DNA of 64,000 nt from an uncultured Flavobacteriaceae bacterium (lineage in GTDB: Bacteria; Bacteroidota; Bacteroidia; Flavobacteriales; Flavobacteriaceae): the NCBI GenBank assembly GCA_943789455.1, contig CALSUE010000001.1, positions 437,001 to 501,000 on the forward strand, written 5' to 3'. How positions within the stretch are numbered: position 1 is the first letter of the stretch; each line of letters starts with the position of its first letter. The notes under the pieces are model-generated. The model had not been told where the DNA came from. It searched no databases and saw only the letters and a program-made list of their open reading frames with translations. Made by a program: the position numbers and the translations under genes. This document shows, piece by piece, positions 36,565 through 46,153 of this stretch.

Positions 36565-37902
36565 CTATTTTAAATGCTTACGTACTTCAATACGAAGGAA
36601 AAGTAAAGTAACAAGTGTCGCTAAAACATCAGCTATTGGAAAAGAATACCAAACCCCATTTAAACCAAAAAATTTCGGCAATAGATACACTAATGGAATT
36701 AAAAATATTCCTTGTTTTAGCAAGGTTAGCATTAAAGCAGGTAAGGCTTTACCTGCTGCCTGAAAGTAAGCAGAACCAATGAGTTGTGCTGTAATTACAG
36801 GAGTGGCTAAAAAAACATACAACAGGGCTTTTGGTGTTTCTTCGATCAATGCTACATCTGAAGTAAATATAGTGGCAATGGCCTCTGGAAAAGTGATGAT
36901 CCCAAAAAAGATAAGTGAGGCAACAGTGCTTCCGTAAATAATGGCCATTTTAATGACTTCTCTTACCCTCTCATTGTTTTTTGCACCAATATTATAGCCA
37001 GCAATAGGTAAAAAACCTTGAGTAACTCCTAAAACAGGAAACAAAGCAAACATCATAACCCTATTAATAATACCATATACAGCTATGGCATTTTCACCAC
37101 CATAGGTAAATAGGGTAGCGTTTAAGACAATCATTAATACACTAATAGTTCCTTGCCTTGCAATAGTGACACCCCCTAATTGAACAATTTCTTTTACAAT
37201 GGGTAGGCTCAGTACAAAATTTTTGGGAAGTATAGATAATTCACTTTTTTTAGAAATGAAAAATCCGAATATAAAAAGACCACAAGCAGCATAGGAGATG
37301 GAGGTAGCTAAACCAGCACCAAACATCCCTAAATCTAAAAATTTAATAAATATAATATCTAATAGAATATTAGAAATTGCAGGGATGATCATGGCATACA
37401 TTGCAAATTTAGGTTTTCCTTCTGCTCTTATTACAGGGTTACCCATCATGGCAAAGGCCAAAAACGGAACACCATACAATACCACATTAAAATAGCTTGT
37501 TGCGGGTGCTAAAATTGCACCGTTAGCCCCAAACAATAGTAAAAGAGGCTCGTAGAAAAGAATACCTACAAGTACAAATATAACCGATAAGACTAGGGTC
37601 AAGGAAATTTGATTTCCAAAAGTTAAATAAGCTTTGTCTATAGCTCTAGCTCCTAAAGCTCTTGAAATAATGGAACTTCCTCCAATACCAATTCCCATGC
37701 CTATAGACGATATTAAAAAGACAATAGGCAATACTACAGTAATGGCTGCAATGGCCATAGAACCAATCCATTGTCCTACAAAAATGGTGTCTACAATCAT
37801 ATTTAAAGACATCACTAATATACCAATAGAGGCGGGGATGGCTTGTTTAACAAGAAGTGTAGTTATTTTTTGTGTTCCTAAAGTATTTGCAGTTTGTGTC
37901 AT
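36565..37902 (-). CDS. MATE family efflux transporter
   Basis: 445 residues with 12 hydrophobic segments in two homologous halves. The N-terminal half has the MATE pattern PASIGILVMSLNMIVDTIFVG and a G-x-G-x-(G/S)-S-x-x-S-R-A-L-G-A motif (IGIGGSSIISRALGA). The second half repeats it (LGVTQGFLPIAGYNIGAKN). Na+- or H+-coupled export of cationic drugs or metabolites; substrate unknown. No neighbour suggests one. Confidence 0.9.
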   Translation of the reverse strand: MTQTANTLGTQKITTLLVKQAIPASIGILVMSLNMIVDTIFVGQWIGSMAIAAITVVLPIVFLISSIGMGIGIGGSSIISRALGARAIDKAYLTFGNQISLTLVLSVIFVLVGILFYEPLLLLFGANGAILAPATSYFNVVLYGVPFLAFAMMGNPVIRAEGKPKFAMYAMIIPAISNILLDIIFIKFLDLGMFGAGLATSISYAACGLFIFGFFISKKSELSILPKNFVLSLPIVKEIVQLGGVTIARQGTISVLMIVLNATLFTYGGENAIAVYGIINRVMMFALFPVLGVTQGFLPIAGYNIGAKNNERVREVIKMAIIYGSTVASLIFFGIITFPEAIATIFTSDVALIEETPKALLYVFLATPVITAQLIGSAYFQAAGKALPALMLTLLKQGIFLIPLVYLLPKFFGLNGVWYSFPIADVLATLVTLLFLRIEVRKHLK

Positions 37903-37993
37903 ATAACTTTTGCAAATATCTACATATTAGAACAGCTTATTTTAGGTAAAAAAATATTTAGGGTTTAATTAACATATCCATAAAATTTTCTAG

Positions 37994-38001
37994 TAAGTTT
38001 G
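37994..38001 (+). promoter_or_regulatory. -7 box of the thioesterase gene
   Basis: TAAGTTTG (TAnnTTTG). Only 4 nt separate it from the ATG at 38006, so the mRNA would start at or within 2 nt of the start codon (leaderless). Confidence 0.5.
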
Positions 38002-38005
38002 TTCT

Positions 38006-38395
38006 ATGCGAATTTTTGAAACTAACTATACTGTGATGTCATCTCACATAGATGATCTCAATCATGTAAATAACGTCGTGTATTTACAATGGATTCAAGA
38101 CATAGCAAATTTACATTGGACTCAACTTAAAAATGAGGTAGATACTTCGGCCTACGTTTGGGTAGTGATCAGACATGAAATAGATTATATAGGGCAGGCG
38201 TTGTTAGGTGACGAAATTACAGCTAAAACTTGGGTAGGTAAAACAGGAGGCATAAGATCTATTCGTCATGTAGAATTTTATAAAAATAACAAACCCATTG
38301 TTAAGGCTCAAACCACCTTTTGTTTGGTAACTGCTAAAACCTTTAAGCCTACTCGAATAACAGATCAAATTTTATCGATGTTAGGTCCTAAATAG
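38006..38395 (+). CDS. 4HBT-type acyl-CoA thioesterase
   Basis: 129 residues, single hot-dog domain. Opening SHIDDLNHVNNVVYLQWIQD carries the family Asp/His-x-N motif (D-x-x-x-H-V-N-N), followed by IDYIGQALLGDEITAKTWVG. Hydrolyses acyl-CoA or acyl-ACP thioesters. Followed 33 bp later by a helicase with its own promoter box. Confidence 0.87.
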   Translation: MRIFETNYTVMSSHIDDLNHVNNVVYLQWIQDIANLHWTQLKNEVDTSAYVWVVIRHEIDYIGQALLGDEITAKTWVGKTGGIRSIRHVEFYKNNKPIVKAQTTFCLVTAKTFKPTRITDQILSMLGPK

Positions 38396-38398
38396 CTG

Positions 38399-38406
38399 TA
38401 CCTTTG
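38399..38406 (+). promoter_or_regulatory. -7 box of the short DEAD-box helicase
   Basis: TACCTTTG (TAnnTTTG), 22 bp before the start at 38429, overlapping the end of the thioesterase gene by being directly behind its stop. Confidence 0.5.
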
Positions 38407-38428
38407 CATTTAGAAATTTAATGTAACG

Positions 38429-39547
38429 ATGAGCACATTTGCTACCTTAGGAATAAAAAAACCATTCATACAATCTATTAAAGAGTTAGGAATACATTCG
38501 CCTTCAGAAATTCAGGAAAGAACCATTCCAGTTTTATTGAATAAAAGAACAGATTTTGTAGGCTTAGCGCAGACAGGAACAGGTAAAACCGCCGCTTTTG
38601 GCCTGCCAATAGTTCAACAGATAAATCCTAACAATACTGCTGTTCAAGCACTTATTTTATCACCTACACGAGAATTGGTACAACAAATAAAAAAACAACT
38701 TTTTAAGTATACAAAATATTATGACCACAAGGTGTTTGTTGAGGCTGTTTATGGTGGCGAAAAGATCGAAAAACAAATACATAATTTACAGAGAACTACC
38801 CATGTAATTGTTGCTACTCCTGGAAGATTAATTGATTTGATAGAACGAGGAAACATCAATTTAAAAGAGATAAACACCTTGGTTTTAGATGAGGCTGATG
38901 AAATGTTGAGTATGGGATTTAAACAAGATTTAAATAGAATTTTAAAATATACCTCAGGTCATCGAAATACTTGGTTGTTTTCTGCGACCATGCCAGAAGA
39001 AATTCAAAGAATTATTAAAACGTACATGGATGCTAATGCACCACGTGTAGAAATTGATAGAAATGCTACGGTAAATACCAACATTAGTCATCAATTTGTA
39101 AAAACAACCATCAAAGAAAAAGTAAAGACTATAATTCGTTTTTTAGAATCTAGACAAGAAGCGCGTGGTATTATATTTTGTAGAACTAAAGCAGGTACAC
39201 AAAATCTTAACAAACTTTTGCAAGAGGAAGGTTTTTCTATCGGAGCCTTGGAAGGAGATATGCAACAAAAAGAGCGCGACAAAGTAATGCGTGCCTTTAA
39301 AAATGAAAGTTTACAGTACTTAATTTCTACAGATGTATCTGCAAGAGGAATAGATGTTAGAGATTTAGCATTTGTAATTCATCATCAATTACCAGATCAA
39401 TTAGATTATTATACGCACAGAAGTGGAAGAACTGCTAGAGCAGGTAAAAAAGGGGTGTCTCTTGCTTTAATTATAGCTCATGAGCTTCAACGAGTACATG
39501 AAATAGAAAAAAACTTAAACATTAAATTTACGGAAACTACCTTCTAA
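38429..39547 (+). CDS. DEAD-box RNA helicase, minimal core
   Basis: 372 residues: helicase core only, without the C-terminal RNA-binding extension of the 608-residue paralogue. Motifs intact: AQTGTGKTAAFG, PTRELVQQ, ATPGRLIDL, VLDEADEML, SATMP, STDVSARGID, HRSGRTARAG. Likely an RhlE-like RNA remodeller. Convergent with the small membrane protein gene (3 bp apart). Confidence 0.92.
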   Translation: MSTFATLGIKKPFIQSIKELGIHSPSEIQERTIPVLLNKRTDFVGLAQTGTGKTAAFGLPIVQQINPNNTAVQALILSPTRELVQQIKKQLFKYTKYYDHKVFVEAVYGGEKIEKQIHNLQRTTHVIVATPGRLIDLIERGNINLKEINTLVLDEADEMLSMGFKQDLNRILKYTSGHRNTWLFSATMPEEIQRIIKTYMDANAPRVEIDRNATVNTNISHQFVKTTIKEKVKTIIRFLESRQEARGIIFCRTKAGTQNLNKLLQEEGFSIGALEGDMQQKERDKVMRAFKNESLQYLISTDVSARGIDVRDLAFVIHHQLPDQLDYYTHRSGRTARAGKKGVSLALIIAHELQRVHEIEKNLNIKFTETTF

Positions 39548-39550
39548 TGG

Positions 39551-39985
39551 TTAAGATAACCATCTGTGCTGATTAGCTTTTTTAGTGTACCATATTAAAT
39601 AGCCTCCAATAGCAATAATCATAAAAGGCATGAGTAGTCCCATAGGGCCATAGCTGTCTGTATTTTCATTTATTAGCAGACCATATGACATCTGTATAAT
39701 AATTCCTATAAATGATATAATAAAGAAAGTAGAGGCAATTTTTTTCTTTAACAATAATAATAAAGCTCCAAAAGTTCCTGAAAATACTGCAGTAGCAAAT
39801 GCTGCTGTTGCCCAGGCTGGAACATCTTGATACATGAGTTGCTGGTCTTTGGGTAAAGAGGCTAATACAGCATCAGTCATAAATGCCTGAGTTAAATAAT
39901 TAAATACTCCCATTAAATTCCAAACAAGAGCCATACTGCTAATGATCCAAAATAGACCTGTAGGTTTTCTTAAGTAATTTGTCAT
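39551..39985 (-). CDS. Four-TM membrane protein of unknown function
   Basis: 144 residues with four hydrophobic segments (LFWIISSMALVWNLMGVFNYL; ATAAFATAVFSGTFGALLLLL; IASTFFIISFIGIIIQMSYGLL; LLMPFMIIAIGGYLIWYT). The pattern of an N-terminal W-N-x-M-G-x-x-x-Y and a central short loop PKDQQLMYQDVPAWA looks like a conserved bacterial sugar-transporter-like small membrane family, but I cannot name it. Confidence 0.65.
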   Translation of the reverse strand: MTNYLRKPTGLFWIISSMALVWNLMGVFNYLTQAFMTDAVLASLPKDQQLMYQDVPAWATAAFATAVFSGTFGALLLLLKKKIASTFFIISFIGIIIQMSYGLLINENTDSYGPMGLLMPFMIIAIGGYLIWYTKKANQHRWLS

Positions 39986-40041
39986 GATGTTAAAATTTTA
40001 ATAAATTCTTCTTTAAATCTAGACAAAAAAAAATAAATCAG

Positions 40042-40070
40042 TTTGCAATATCATAAAAAAGGTATTTTTG
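40042..40070 (+). promoter_or_regulatory. Two-part promoter of the TonB-dependent receptor gene
   Basis: TTTG at 40042-40045 (-33 element), a 17-bp spacer, and TATTTTTG at 40063-40070 (-7 element). The best two-element match to the Bacteroidetes consensus in the window. It fixes the receptor start at 40097, because a TTG at 40043 lies upstream of the transcription start. Confidence 0.65.
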
Positions 40071-40096
40071 TATCCATAATTTATCAATATTTTTTC

Positions 40097-42457
40097 ATGA
40101 ATACCAAACTAAAAATTATTCAATTTCTTTTTATTGTTATACTTATTTCTGCTGCTTCTTTTGCTCAGGTAAAAACAAGTATTCGAGGAAAAGTAGTAGA
40201 TGAAAAAGGTGCTCCAATATTTGCCGCTTCTGTATATTTAAATACCAGTCAGGGAAGTATTTCTGAAGAAGATGGTACTTTTCAAATTACAGATATAGTC
40301 CCAGGATCATACAACTTAACGGCTAGCTTTGTTGGTTTTGACTCACAAACAAAATTTAATATTATTATTAAATCAAAAGGGAATCGATCGTTTAATTTTA
40401 TTTTAATTGAATCTTCCGAATCTTTAGAGGAGGTAGTAGTGTCTAATAAAAATAAAATAAGTAGACCTAAAGAAACTCCTTTATCTACCCAGTCTTTATC
40501 TGCTGTAGAAATAGCTACCTATCCAGGAGGTAACAATGATGTTGTTCAAGTGGCCCAGTCATTACCTGGTGTTTCTCCATCAGTAGGAGGATTTAGAAAT
40601 GATTTAATTATACGTGGAGGTGCTCCTAATGAGACCGTATATTATTTAGATGGGGTAGAAGTGCCAAATATTAATCATTTTGCAACACAGGGAAGTGCAG
40701 GAGGTCCTGTAGGCTTATTAAATGTTGCTTTTATCAATGATGTTACCTTATCTACATCTGCTTTTGGTGCTCAATATGATAATCCATTATCTGGGGTGCT
40801 TCAATTTAAACAACGTGATGGTAATAAAGAGCGATTCAATACTAACATCAGGGTAAGTGCTACAGATGCTGCTTTCACTTTTGAAGGCCCGTTATTCAAA
40901 AACAAAAAGAAAGAAAGTAAGACCAGTTTTTTATTGTCTGTAAGAAGAAGTTATTTACAAGCTTTATTCAAACTGATAGGCTTACCCATTAGACCAGATT
41001 ATTGGGATTACCAATATAAACTAACACATCAGGTAGATAAATATAATGACTTGTACTTTATAGGTTTAGGATCTGTAGATGATTTTAGTGTGGAAGCTCC
41101 AGAAGACTATGATGAAGAAGCTCAAGCGGTTTTGGAACAGGCACCTTTCATACAGCAAAAAACAAATTCTATAGGGGTCACCTGGAGAAAAAGATTTAAA
41201 GATGGTTCTGGTTATATGGAAACTACAGTGAGTAATAATCGTTTAGAAAACATATTTACCAATTACCTAGATCCTGAAAACGAAACTGGAATTATCTTTA
41301 GAAATGATGCCGTAGAATCTGAGTCTAAACTTAGATATCAGCTTACTAAATTTGTAAATGATTGGAAATTTACAGGGGGTTTTAATACACAACATTCTTT
41401 TTACTCAAATAATACAACTAATATTGCTGATGCAATTTTCTATACTACCGAGATAGACTTTATTAAATACGGACTTTTTGCGAATGCAACACGTTCTTTT
41501 TTTAATGATAAAGTTGATGTGTCTCTTGGATTTAGGATGGATGATGATAGTTTTACAACTTCAAGTAACTTAATTTCAAATTTTTCTCCAAGATTCTCAT
41601 TGTCCTATGAATTTAAAGAAGATTGGCGTATAAGTGCAACTGCAGGACGGTATTATAAAATAGCACCGTACACAATTTTAGGTTTTAGAGATCCAAGTGG
41701 TAATCTTACAAACCAAGACAGTGATTATACACAAAGTGATCATTATGTAATAGGATTACAACATTACTTAAACCCAGCTGCAAGTATATCACTAGAGGGT
41801 TTTTACAAAATATATTCAGATTACCCTGTATCAGTATTAGATCAAGTTTCATTGGCTAATAAAGGAGCAGATTTTGAAGTATTGGGAAATGAAGATGTAG
41901 AAACAGTAGGAAAGGGTAGAAGTTATGGTTTAGAATTTCAATACCAGCAGAAATTATTGAATAATTTTTATAGTATTTTCTCATACACCTATTTCTTTAG
42001 TGAATTTACAGGTTTTGATACCACTACTTATATCCCTTCTGTTTGGGATAGTAGACATTTGGTTTCTTTTGTTGGTGGATATAAATTAAAAAAAAATTGG
42101 GAAATTAGTTCTAGATATCGGTTTGCAGGTCAAACCCCTTATGTTCCAACAAATCTTGAGGCAACACTGGTTTCCTATCCAGAAATCATTTTAGATTATA
42201 CGCGTTTGGGAGAAGAAAAATTAGAAACGTTTAGTCAATTAGACATTCGAGTAGATAAAAAGTGGAATTACAATCAATTCAGTTTAAATATCTTTTTTGA
42301 AGTTCAAAATGTTCTTGGCCAAAGCATTCCAAGACCAAACGAATACGGTCTTTCAAGAGATATCGACGGTAATTTAAATTCTCCACTTAGTTTGTCACAA
42401 ATTAACCAAGATACAAGCACTTCAATTCCTAGTATAGGTATAGTCGTAGATTTTTAA
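40097..42457 (+). CDS. TonB-dependent outer-membrane receptor
   Basis: 786 residues. Signal peptide (FLFIVILISAASFAQ), then a carboxypeptidase-D regulatory-like domain (IRGKVVDEKGAPIFAASVYL ... GSYNLTASFVGFDS), a TonB-box-like region (LEEVVVSNKN), the plug (QSLPGVSPSVGGFRNDLIIRGGAPNETVYYLDGVEVPNINHF) and a beta-barrel with an aromatic terminus (IGIVVDF). No SusD partner and no adjacent degradation genes, so this is a stand-alone receptor; the ligand (siderophore, vitamin, metal, glycan) cannot be inferred. Confidence 0.92.
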   Translation: MNTKLKIIQFLFIVILISAASFAQVKTSIRGKVVDEKGAPIFAASVYLNTSQGSISEEDGTFQITDIVPGSYNLTASFVGFDSQTKFNIIIKSKGNRSFNFILIESSESLEEVVVSNKNKISRPKETPLSTQSLSAVEIATYPGGNNDVVQVAQSLPGVSPSVGGFRNDLIIRGGAPNETVYYLDGVEVPNINHFATQGSAGGPVGLLNVAFINDVTLSTSAFGAQYDNPLSGVLQFKQRDGNKERFNTNIRVSATDAAFTFEGPLFKNKKKESKTSFLLSVRRSYLQALFKLIGLPIRPDYWDYQYKLTHQVDKYNDLYFIGLGSVDDFSVEAPEDYDEEAQAVLEQAPFIQQKTNSIGVTWRKRFKDGSGYMETTVSNNRLENIFTNYLDPENETGIIFRNDAVESESKLRYQLTKFVNDWKFTGGFNTQHSFYSNNTTNIADAIFYTTEIDFIKYGLFANATRSFFNDKVDVSLGFRMDDDSFTTSSNLISNFSPRFSLSYEFKEDWRISATAGRYYKIAPYTILGFRDPSGNLTNQDSDYTQSDHYVIGLQHYLNPAASISLEGFYKIYSDYPVSVLDQVSLANKGADFEVLGNEDVETVGKGRSYGLEFQYQQKLLNNFYSIFSYTYFFSEFTGFDTTTYIPSVWDSRHLVSFVGGYKLKKNWEISSRYRFAGQTPYVPTNLEATLVSYPEIILDYTRLGEEKLETFSQLDIRVDKKWNYNQFSLNIFFEVQNVLGQSIPRPNEYGLSRDIDGNLNSPLSLSQINQDTSTSIPSIGIVVDF

Positions 42458-42466
42458 ACAAAAAAA

Positions 42467-44653
42467 TTATTTAATAATTTTCCTTTGAAAGATTAAAGAA
42501 CTACCATTAGATGTTCCTTTAATAATGTATACCCCTTGAGCTAGATGTTCTATATTTAAATCTAAAACTCCGTTATGATTTGTTTTTTTGGAAGAAAAAA
42601 TAAGCTTCCCAGAAAGTGAATACATTTCTAGTTTAATCTCTTCTAAAAATTGTGTTTTGATGTGAAGCGTATTTTGAACAGGTATAGGATATACTTTCGT
42701 AAGTATTTTATTGATTGATATCGATGAATTACTTAGACTACCTGTGAAGTATTGCTGAGCTAAATCAAATGATTCTTTCCCAATTTTTTCTCCTATAATT
42801 CTTCCTTTTATATCGTCTATTGGAGGATGTATTCCACCCCAAATTCTAGATAAACTTGTTTGATCTGAGGCGTCTTGATAAGTTGCCCATTCTAATGTAA
42901 ATGATTCTGACGGGCCTTCTTCAAAAACTAAAAACTCATTTTCTAACACATCAAAAGTACCCAGACCACCTGGAAAAAATTCACTTCCTGTAATTTTTGT
43001 TAATGATACTGCTGCTGCTCTTGAAAAAGTTGAATGACCAGATAAGTATCCTGCAAAAGGTGGGGTTACGAATGTAGGTCTTTGATAGGGCCACCAATGT
43101 GTTCCTAATATCCAATCTACACCAGCTGTATCAGTTTCAGGATCTGAAATATATTCTGGACCTTTCCAAGATTTTACTTTAATTAATCCTATAACGGAAT
43201 CATCTTCAGAAGCCAATGGATCTCCTGTCTCTATTACTTCAATTAACCCCGGAATTAAGGGAAGTCCGTGAGGATCAAAATTAGATAAACTGTTGTTTGT
43301 GCTTTGACCTTTTGAGGCCATATAACGAATTGCAGAAATAGGTCTTGCATAATCATAGTAGCCTTTAATACCCCAAATATTAATTGCAGAATCATGCATA
43401 GCTCCACCTAAGACTAAATAAGATTTTACATCCCACTCTAAGTCACTTATAACGGATCCTTGACCACCAAATTTCTTGATTGTTTGTGGATGATCACTTA
43501 CATAATTCATAATGGTAAACCAATGCCCTGGAGGTGTTTCTGAATCTGGACCATCTGCCCAAAATTCAGCTAAAACTCTAGCGTAATCTCCTCTTTTAAC
43601 TAGTTGTGGTGTGTAGGGGTTTCCTGTTATTGGGTTTTTTACATGTCCATTATTAGTAGCTCCACCCTCATTGAAATTATAAAAACTCACATACTCTTCA
43701 AAGGTTGTTGGGTAGTTAGAGACATTTATATTCCCCAAAGTTGCAGGAGATATATCTATAATACTATCATCATTTGGGTCTAGGTGTGCAGACCAAGAAA
43801 TGACTAATGCAAAATTCCATTTATAAGGGTCATCAATTCCATTAGATGAAGAATTTTGAATTAACTCTGGAAAACCAGGATCATTATAAATGTAGCTATC
43901 AAATCCATTATTTAGAATTTCTAAATCTTGTGATTTTAATGAAAAAGGAGTTACTTGACCCCACTCAGGGGTTAAAAAACTAGGAGTTTCTAATGGATAA
44001 ATATTTCCACTTTGATCTATAAATACGTCAAAAGCTAAGGGTTGCCATTTGTCTGGGTTAATATTGGAATTATCTTCATATAAGTCTAGGACTAATGGTT
44101 CATTTTGAGGAACATAATATTGATTTTCGTATTCATTCTGTTCATTTGAACCATCTTGTAATCCAAAACTTATTATTTCTTGTGCCATATAATTACCTAG
44201 CGCAGCAAAAGAATTATTGCTGTAATCTACGGTTGTTATATTTTCATCATAACCGTATGAACTTAATAGGTCTGTAAAGCTTTCTAGCGTAGTATTTGCA
44301 TTTGGTGAGTTCGTAAATCTATGCGTTAAAAGTCTATACATAGCATAACTCATCACTTCGTGAATTGCACTATCAATTTCGGAGGGGGTTGAAATACCAT
44401 TGAAAGTACATTCATAATCTCCAAAAGATTTCCCAAAAAATACAGTTTCGGCACTATCATTAAAAATTGCCCAAGTATCATACATTATTAGAGAACTATG
44501 AAATAAATTTCTAGCATGCACTGTTGGTCTAGCAAAATCGTTTCTTATAGCCTCTAAAAGTTCTTCATTCCAATCCCTGGCTACAGAATTTTGCGCTTCT
44601 ACAGGAACTGAGTAAAATAAAAAAAGAAATAATATGATTGAAAAAGATTTCAA
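42467..44653 (-). CDS. Secreted vanadium-haloperoxidase-like (PAP2 superfamily) enzyme with T9SS domain
   Basis: 728 residues; the only usable start is a TTG at 44653, next to a run of nine A. Signal peptide (FSIILFLFLFYSVPVEAQ). The three vanadate/phosphate-pocket motifs are complete and in order: KGYYDYARP (K-x6-R-P, about residue 429), LSGHSTFSRA (SGH, about 536), SRIWGGIHPPID (S-R-x5-H-x3-D, about 600). The second His would bind vanadate. The C-terminal ~75 residues are a T9SS sorting domain (VYPIPVQNTLHI ... GVYIIKG). Halide oxidation is inferred; acid phosphatases share the fold. Convergent with the receptor gene (9 bp). Confidence 0.85.
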   Translation of the reverse strand: MKSFSIILFLFLFYSVPVEAQNSVARDWNEELLEAIRNDFARPTVHARNLFHSSLIMYDTWAIFNDSAETVFFGKSFGDYECTFNGISTPSEIDSAIHEVMSYAMYRLLTHRFTNSPNANTTLESFTDLLSSYGYDENITTVDYSNNSFAALGNYMAQEIISFGLQDGSNEQNEYENQYYVPQNEPLVLDLYEDNSNINPDKWQPLAFDVFIDQSGNIYPLETPSFLTPEWGQVTPFSLKSQDLEILNNGFDSYIYNDPGFPELIQNSSSNGIDDPYKWNFALVISWSAHLDPNDDSIIDISPATLGNINVSNYPTTFEEYVSFYNFNEGGATNNGHVKNPITGNPYTPQLVKRGDYARVLAEFWADGPDSETPPGHWFTIMNYVSDHPQTIKKFGGQGSVISDLEWDVKSYLVLGGAMHDSAINIWGIKGYYDYARPISAIRYMASKGQSTNNSLSNFDPHGLPLIPGLIEVIETGDPLASEDDSVIGLIKVKSWKGPEYISDPETDTAGVDWILGTHWWPYQRPTFVTPPFAGYLSGHSTFSRAAAVSLTKITGSEFFPGGLGTFDVLENEFLVFEEGPSESFTLEWATYQDASDQTSLSRIWGGIHPPIDDIKGRIIGEKIGKESFDLAQQYFTGSLSNSSISINKILTKVYPIPVQNTLHIKTQFLEEIKLEMYSLSGKLIFSSKKTNHNGVLDLNIEHLAQGVYIIKGTSNGSSLIFQRKIIK

Positions 44654-44774
44654 TAAAAAAAAATTATCTGTAAATGTAAAATAATATATAGAATATCATC
44701 TCTTTTATGTCTAAAAACATATAGGTATTTTATAAGATTATACTATTTAATGTTATTAGATGTTAAAGTGTAAG

Positions 44775-44782
44775 TACATTTG
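44775..44782 (+). promoter_or_regulatory. -7 box of the frameshifted helicase operon
   Basis: TACATTTG (TAnnTTTG), 15 bp before the ATG at 44798. It excludes a TTG start at 44780. Confidence 0.5.
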
Positions 44783-44797
44783 CAAAAAATTTATTTT

Positions 44798-46148
44798 ATG
44801 TCAAACCAATTTTCTGATTTAGGAATTAATAAGGAGCTCCAAGCTCGATTAAAAGATGTTGACATTGTTGAACCAACAGAGGTTCAAAAGAAAGTAATTC
44901 CATTTCTTCTTCAAAGAAAGAAAGATTTAGTTGCGTTGGCTAAAACAGGAACAGGTAAAACCGCAGCTTTTGGTTTACCATTACTGCAACTAATTAATCC
45001 TGAAAAAAACTACTATTCAAGTAATAATATTAGCTCCTACAAGAGAGCTTGGACAACAGATTCATACTAATTTAAATTTATATGCATCATACAATCCAGA
45101 AATTTCTGTCATAGGGCTTTTTGGGGGTGCAACACTCAAATCTCAAATAGAAGCCTTAAAAAGAACTGTACATATTGTAGTAGCCACTCCAGGACGTTTA
45201 CTTGATTTAATAAATCGTAAATCTATTATAGTTAATAATACTTCATATTTAGTTTTAGATGAAGCTGATGAAATGGTTGATGCATTGCATTCTGAAGTAG
45301 AGCAAATTTTTAAAGAGGTTCCTAAAACGTCTAGAATTTTGATGTTTACAGCCACAATGCCAGGAAAAATTAAACAATTGGTCCAGAATTACCTTTCAAA
45401 AAATGTAAGCACCATAGAAACTGACATGTCTAGTATTGGCCATCAAGGAATAACACATCAGTATTCTGTTGTAGAACCAATAGAAAAACTAGATATTTTA
45501 CTTCATTTTTTATATGAAAGGATAGAACAACAAGGGATTATTTTTTGTAAAACTAAAGCAGCTGTTAATAAGCTAGGTAAAAATTTAGCCAAAAATAAAT
45601 TTTCTTCAGGCACAATACATGGAAGCTTAACTCAAGGAATAAGAGATCGAGTTATGGGTCAGTTTAGAGAAGGTCATATTAAAGTATTAGTAGCTACAGA
45701 TTTAGCGGCTAGGGGAATTGATGTGAAAAATGTTTCTTATGTGGTTAATTATCATTTACCAGACACCTATGAGGCTTATGTTCATCGAAGTGGAAGAACA
45801 GCTAGAGCAGGAGCAAAGGGGCTTTCATTAACCATCCTACAAAAAGAAGAAGTTGTAGACATAGCGGATTTTGAACAGGAGTTGGGCATTAAATTTAATG
45901 AGGTTAAAAAAGCTAATTCAGATAGTATAGAGGAAAATAATACCCTATTGTGGGCTAGGAAAATTTTTAAAACAAAACCTAACCGAACAGTTACTGAAGA
46001 TTTTAAATCTAAAGTAAAAACTATTTTTCATCATCTAACTAAAGAAGAATTAATTGAAAAAGTATTGGCTAATCATTTAAATCATTTAGCACAAACTAAT
46101 CATCGACAACCAAATTTAGAAAAAAACCTAAAAAAGGAAAGAAAGTAA
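44798..46148 (+). pseudogene. DEAD-box RNA helicase with a +1 frameshift in an A-run
   Basis: The first frame (44798-45070) gives the Q motif and AKTGTGKTAAFGLPLLQLINPEK, then goes off into a nonsense tail. The second frame continues the helicase at once (TTIQVIILAPTRELGQQIH, ATPGRLLDL, VLDEADEMVD, TATMP, ATDLAARGID, HRSGRTARAG) to a stop at 46148. The break is at A7 (45003-45009); with six A the frame is continuous, 449 residues. Either a real recent mutation, slippage, or a sequencing error; the rest of the gene shows no decay. Followed 5 bp later by another helicase gene. Confidence 0.88.
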
Positions 46149-46153
46149 ATTTT

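Noticed and set aside
36464..36763. 99-codon plus-strand frame
   Set aside because: Its second half is antisense to the C-terminal end of the MATE transporter; no promoter box or recognizable protein.
40043..40096. Longer N-terminus for the TonB receptor from a TTG
   Set aside because: Falls inside the promoter and would place 18 residues before a perfect signal peptide.
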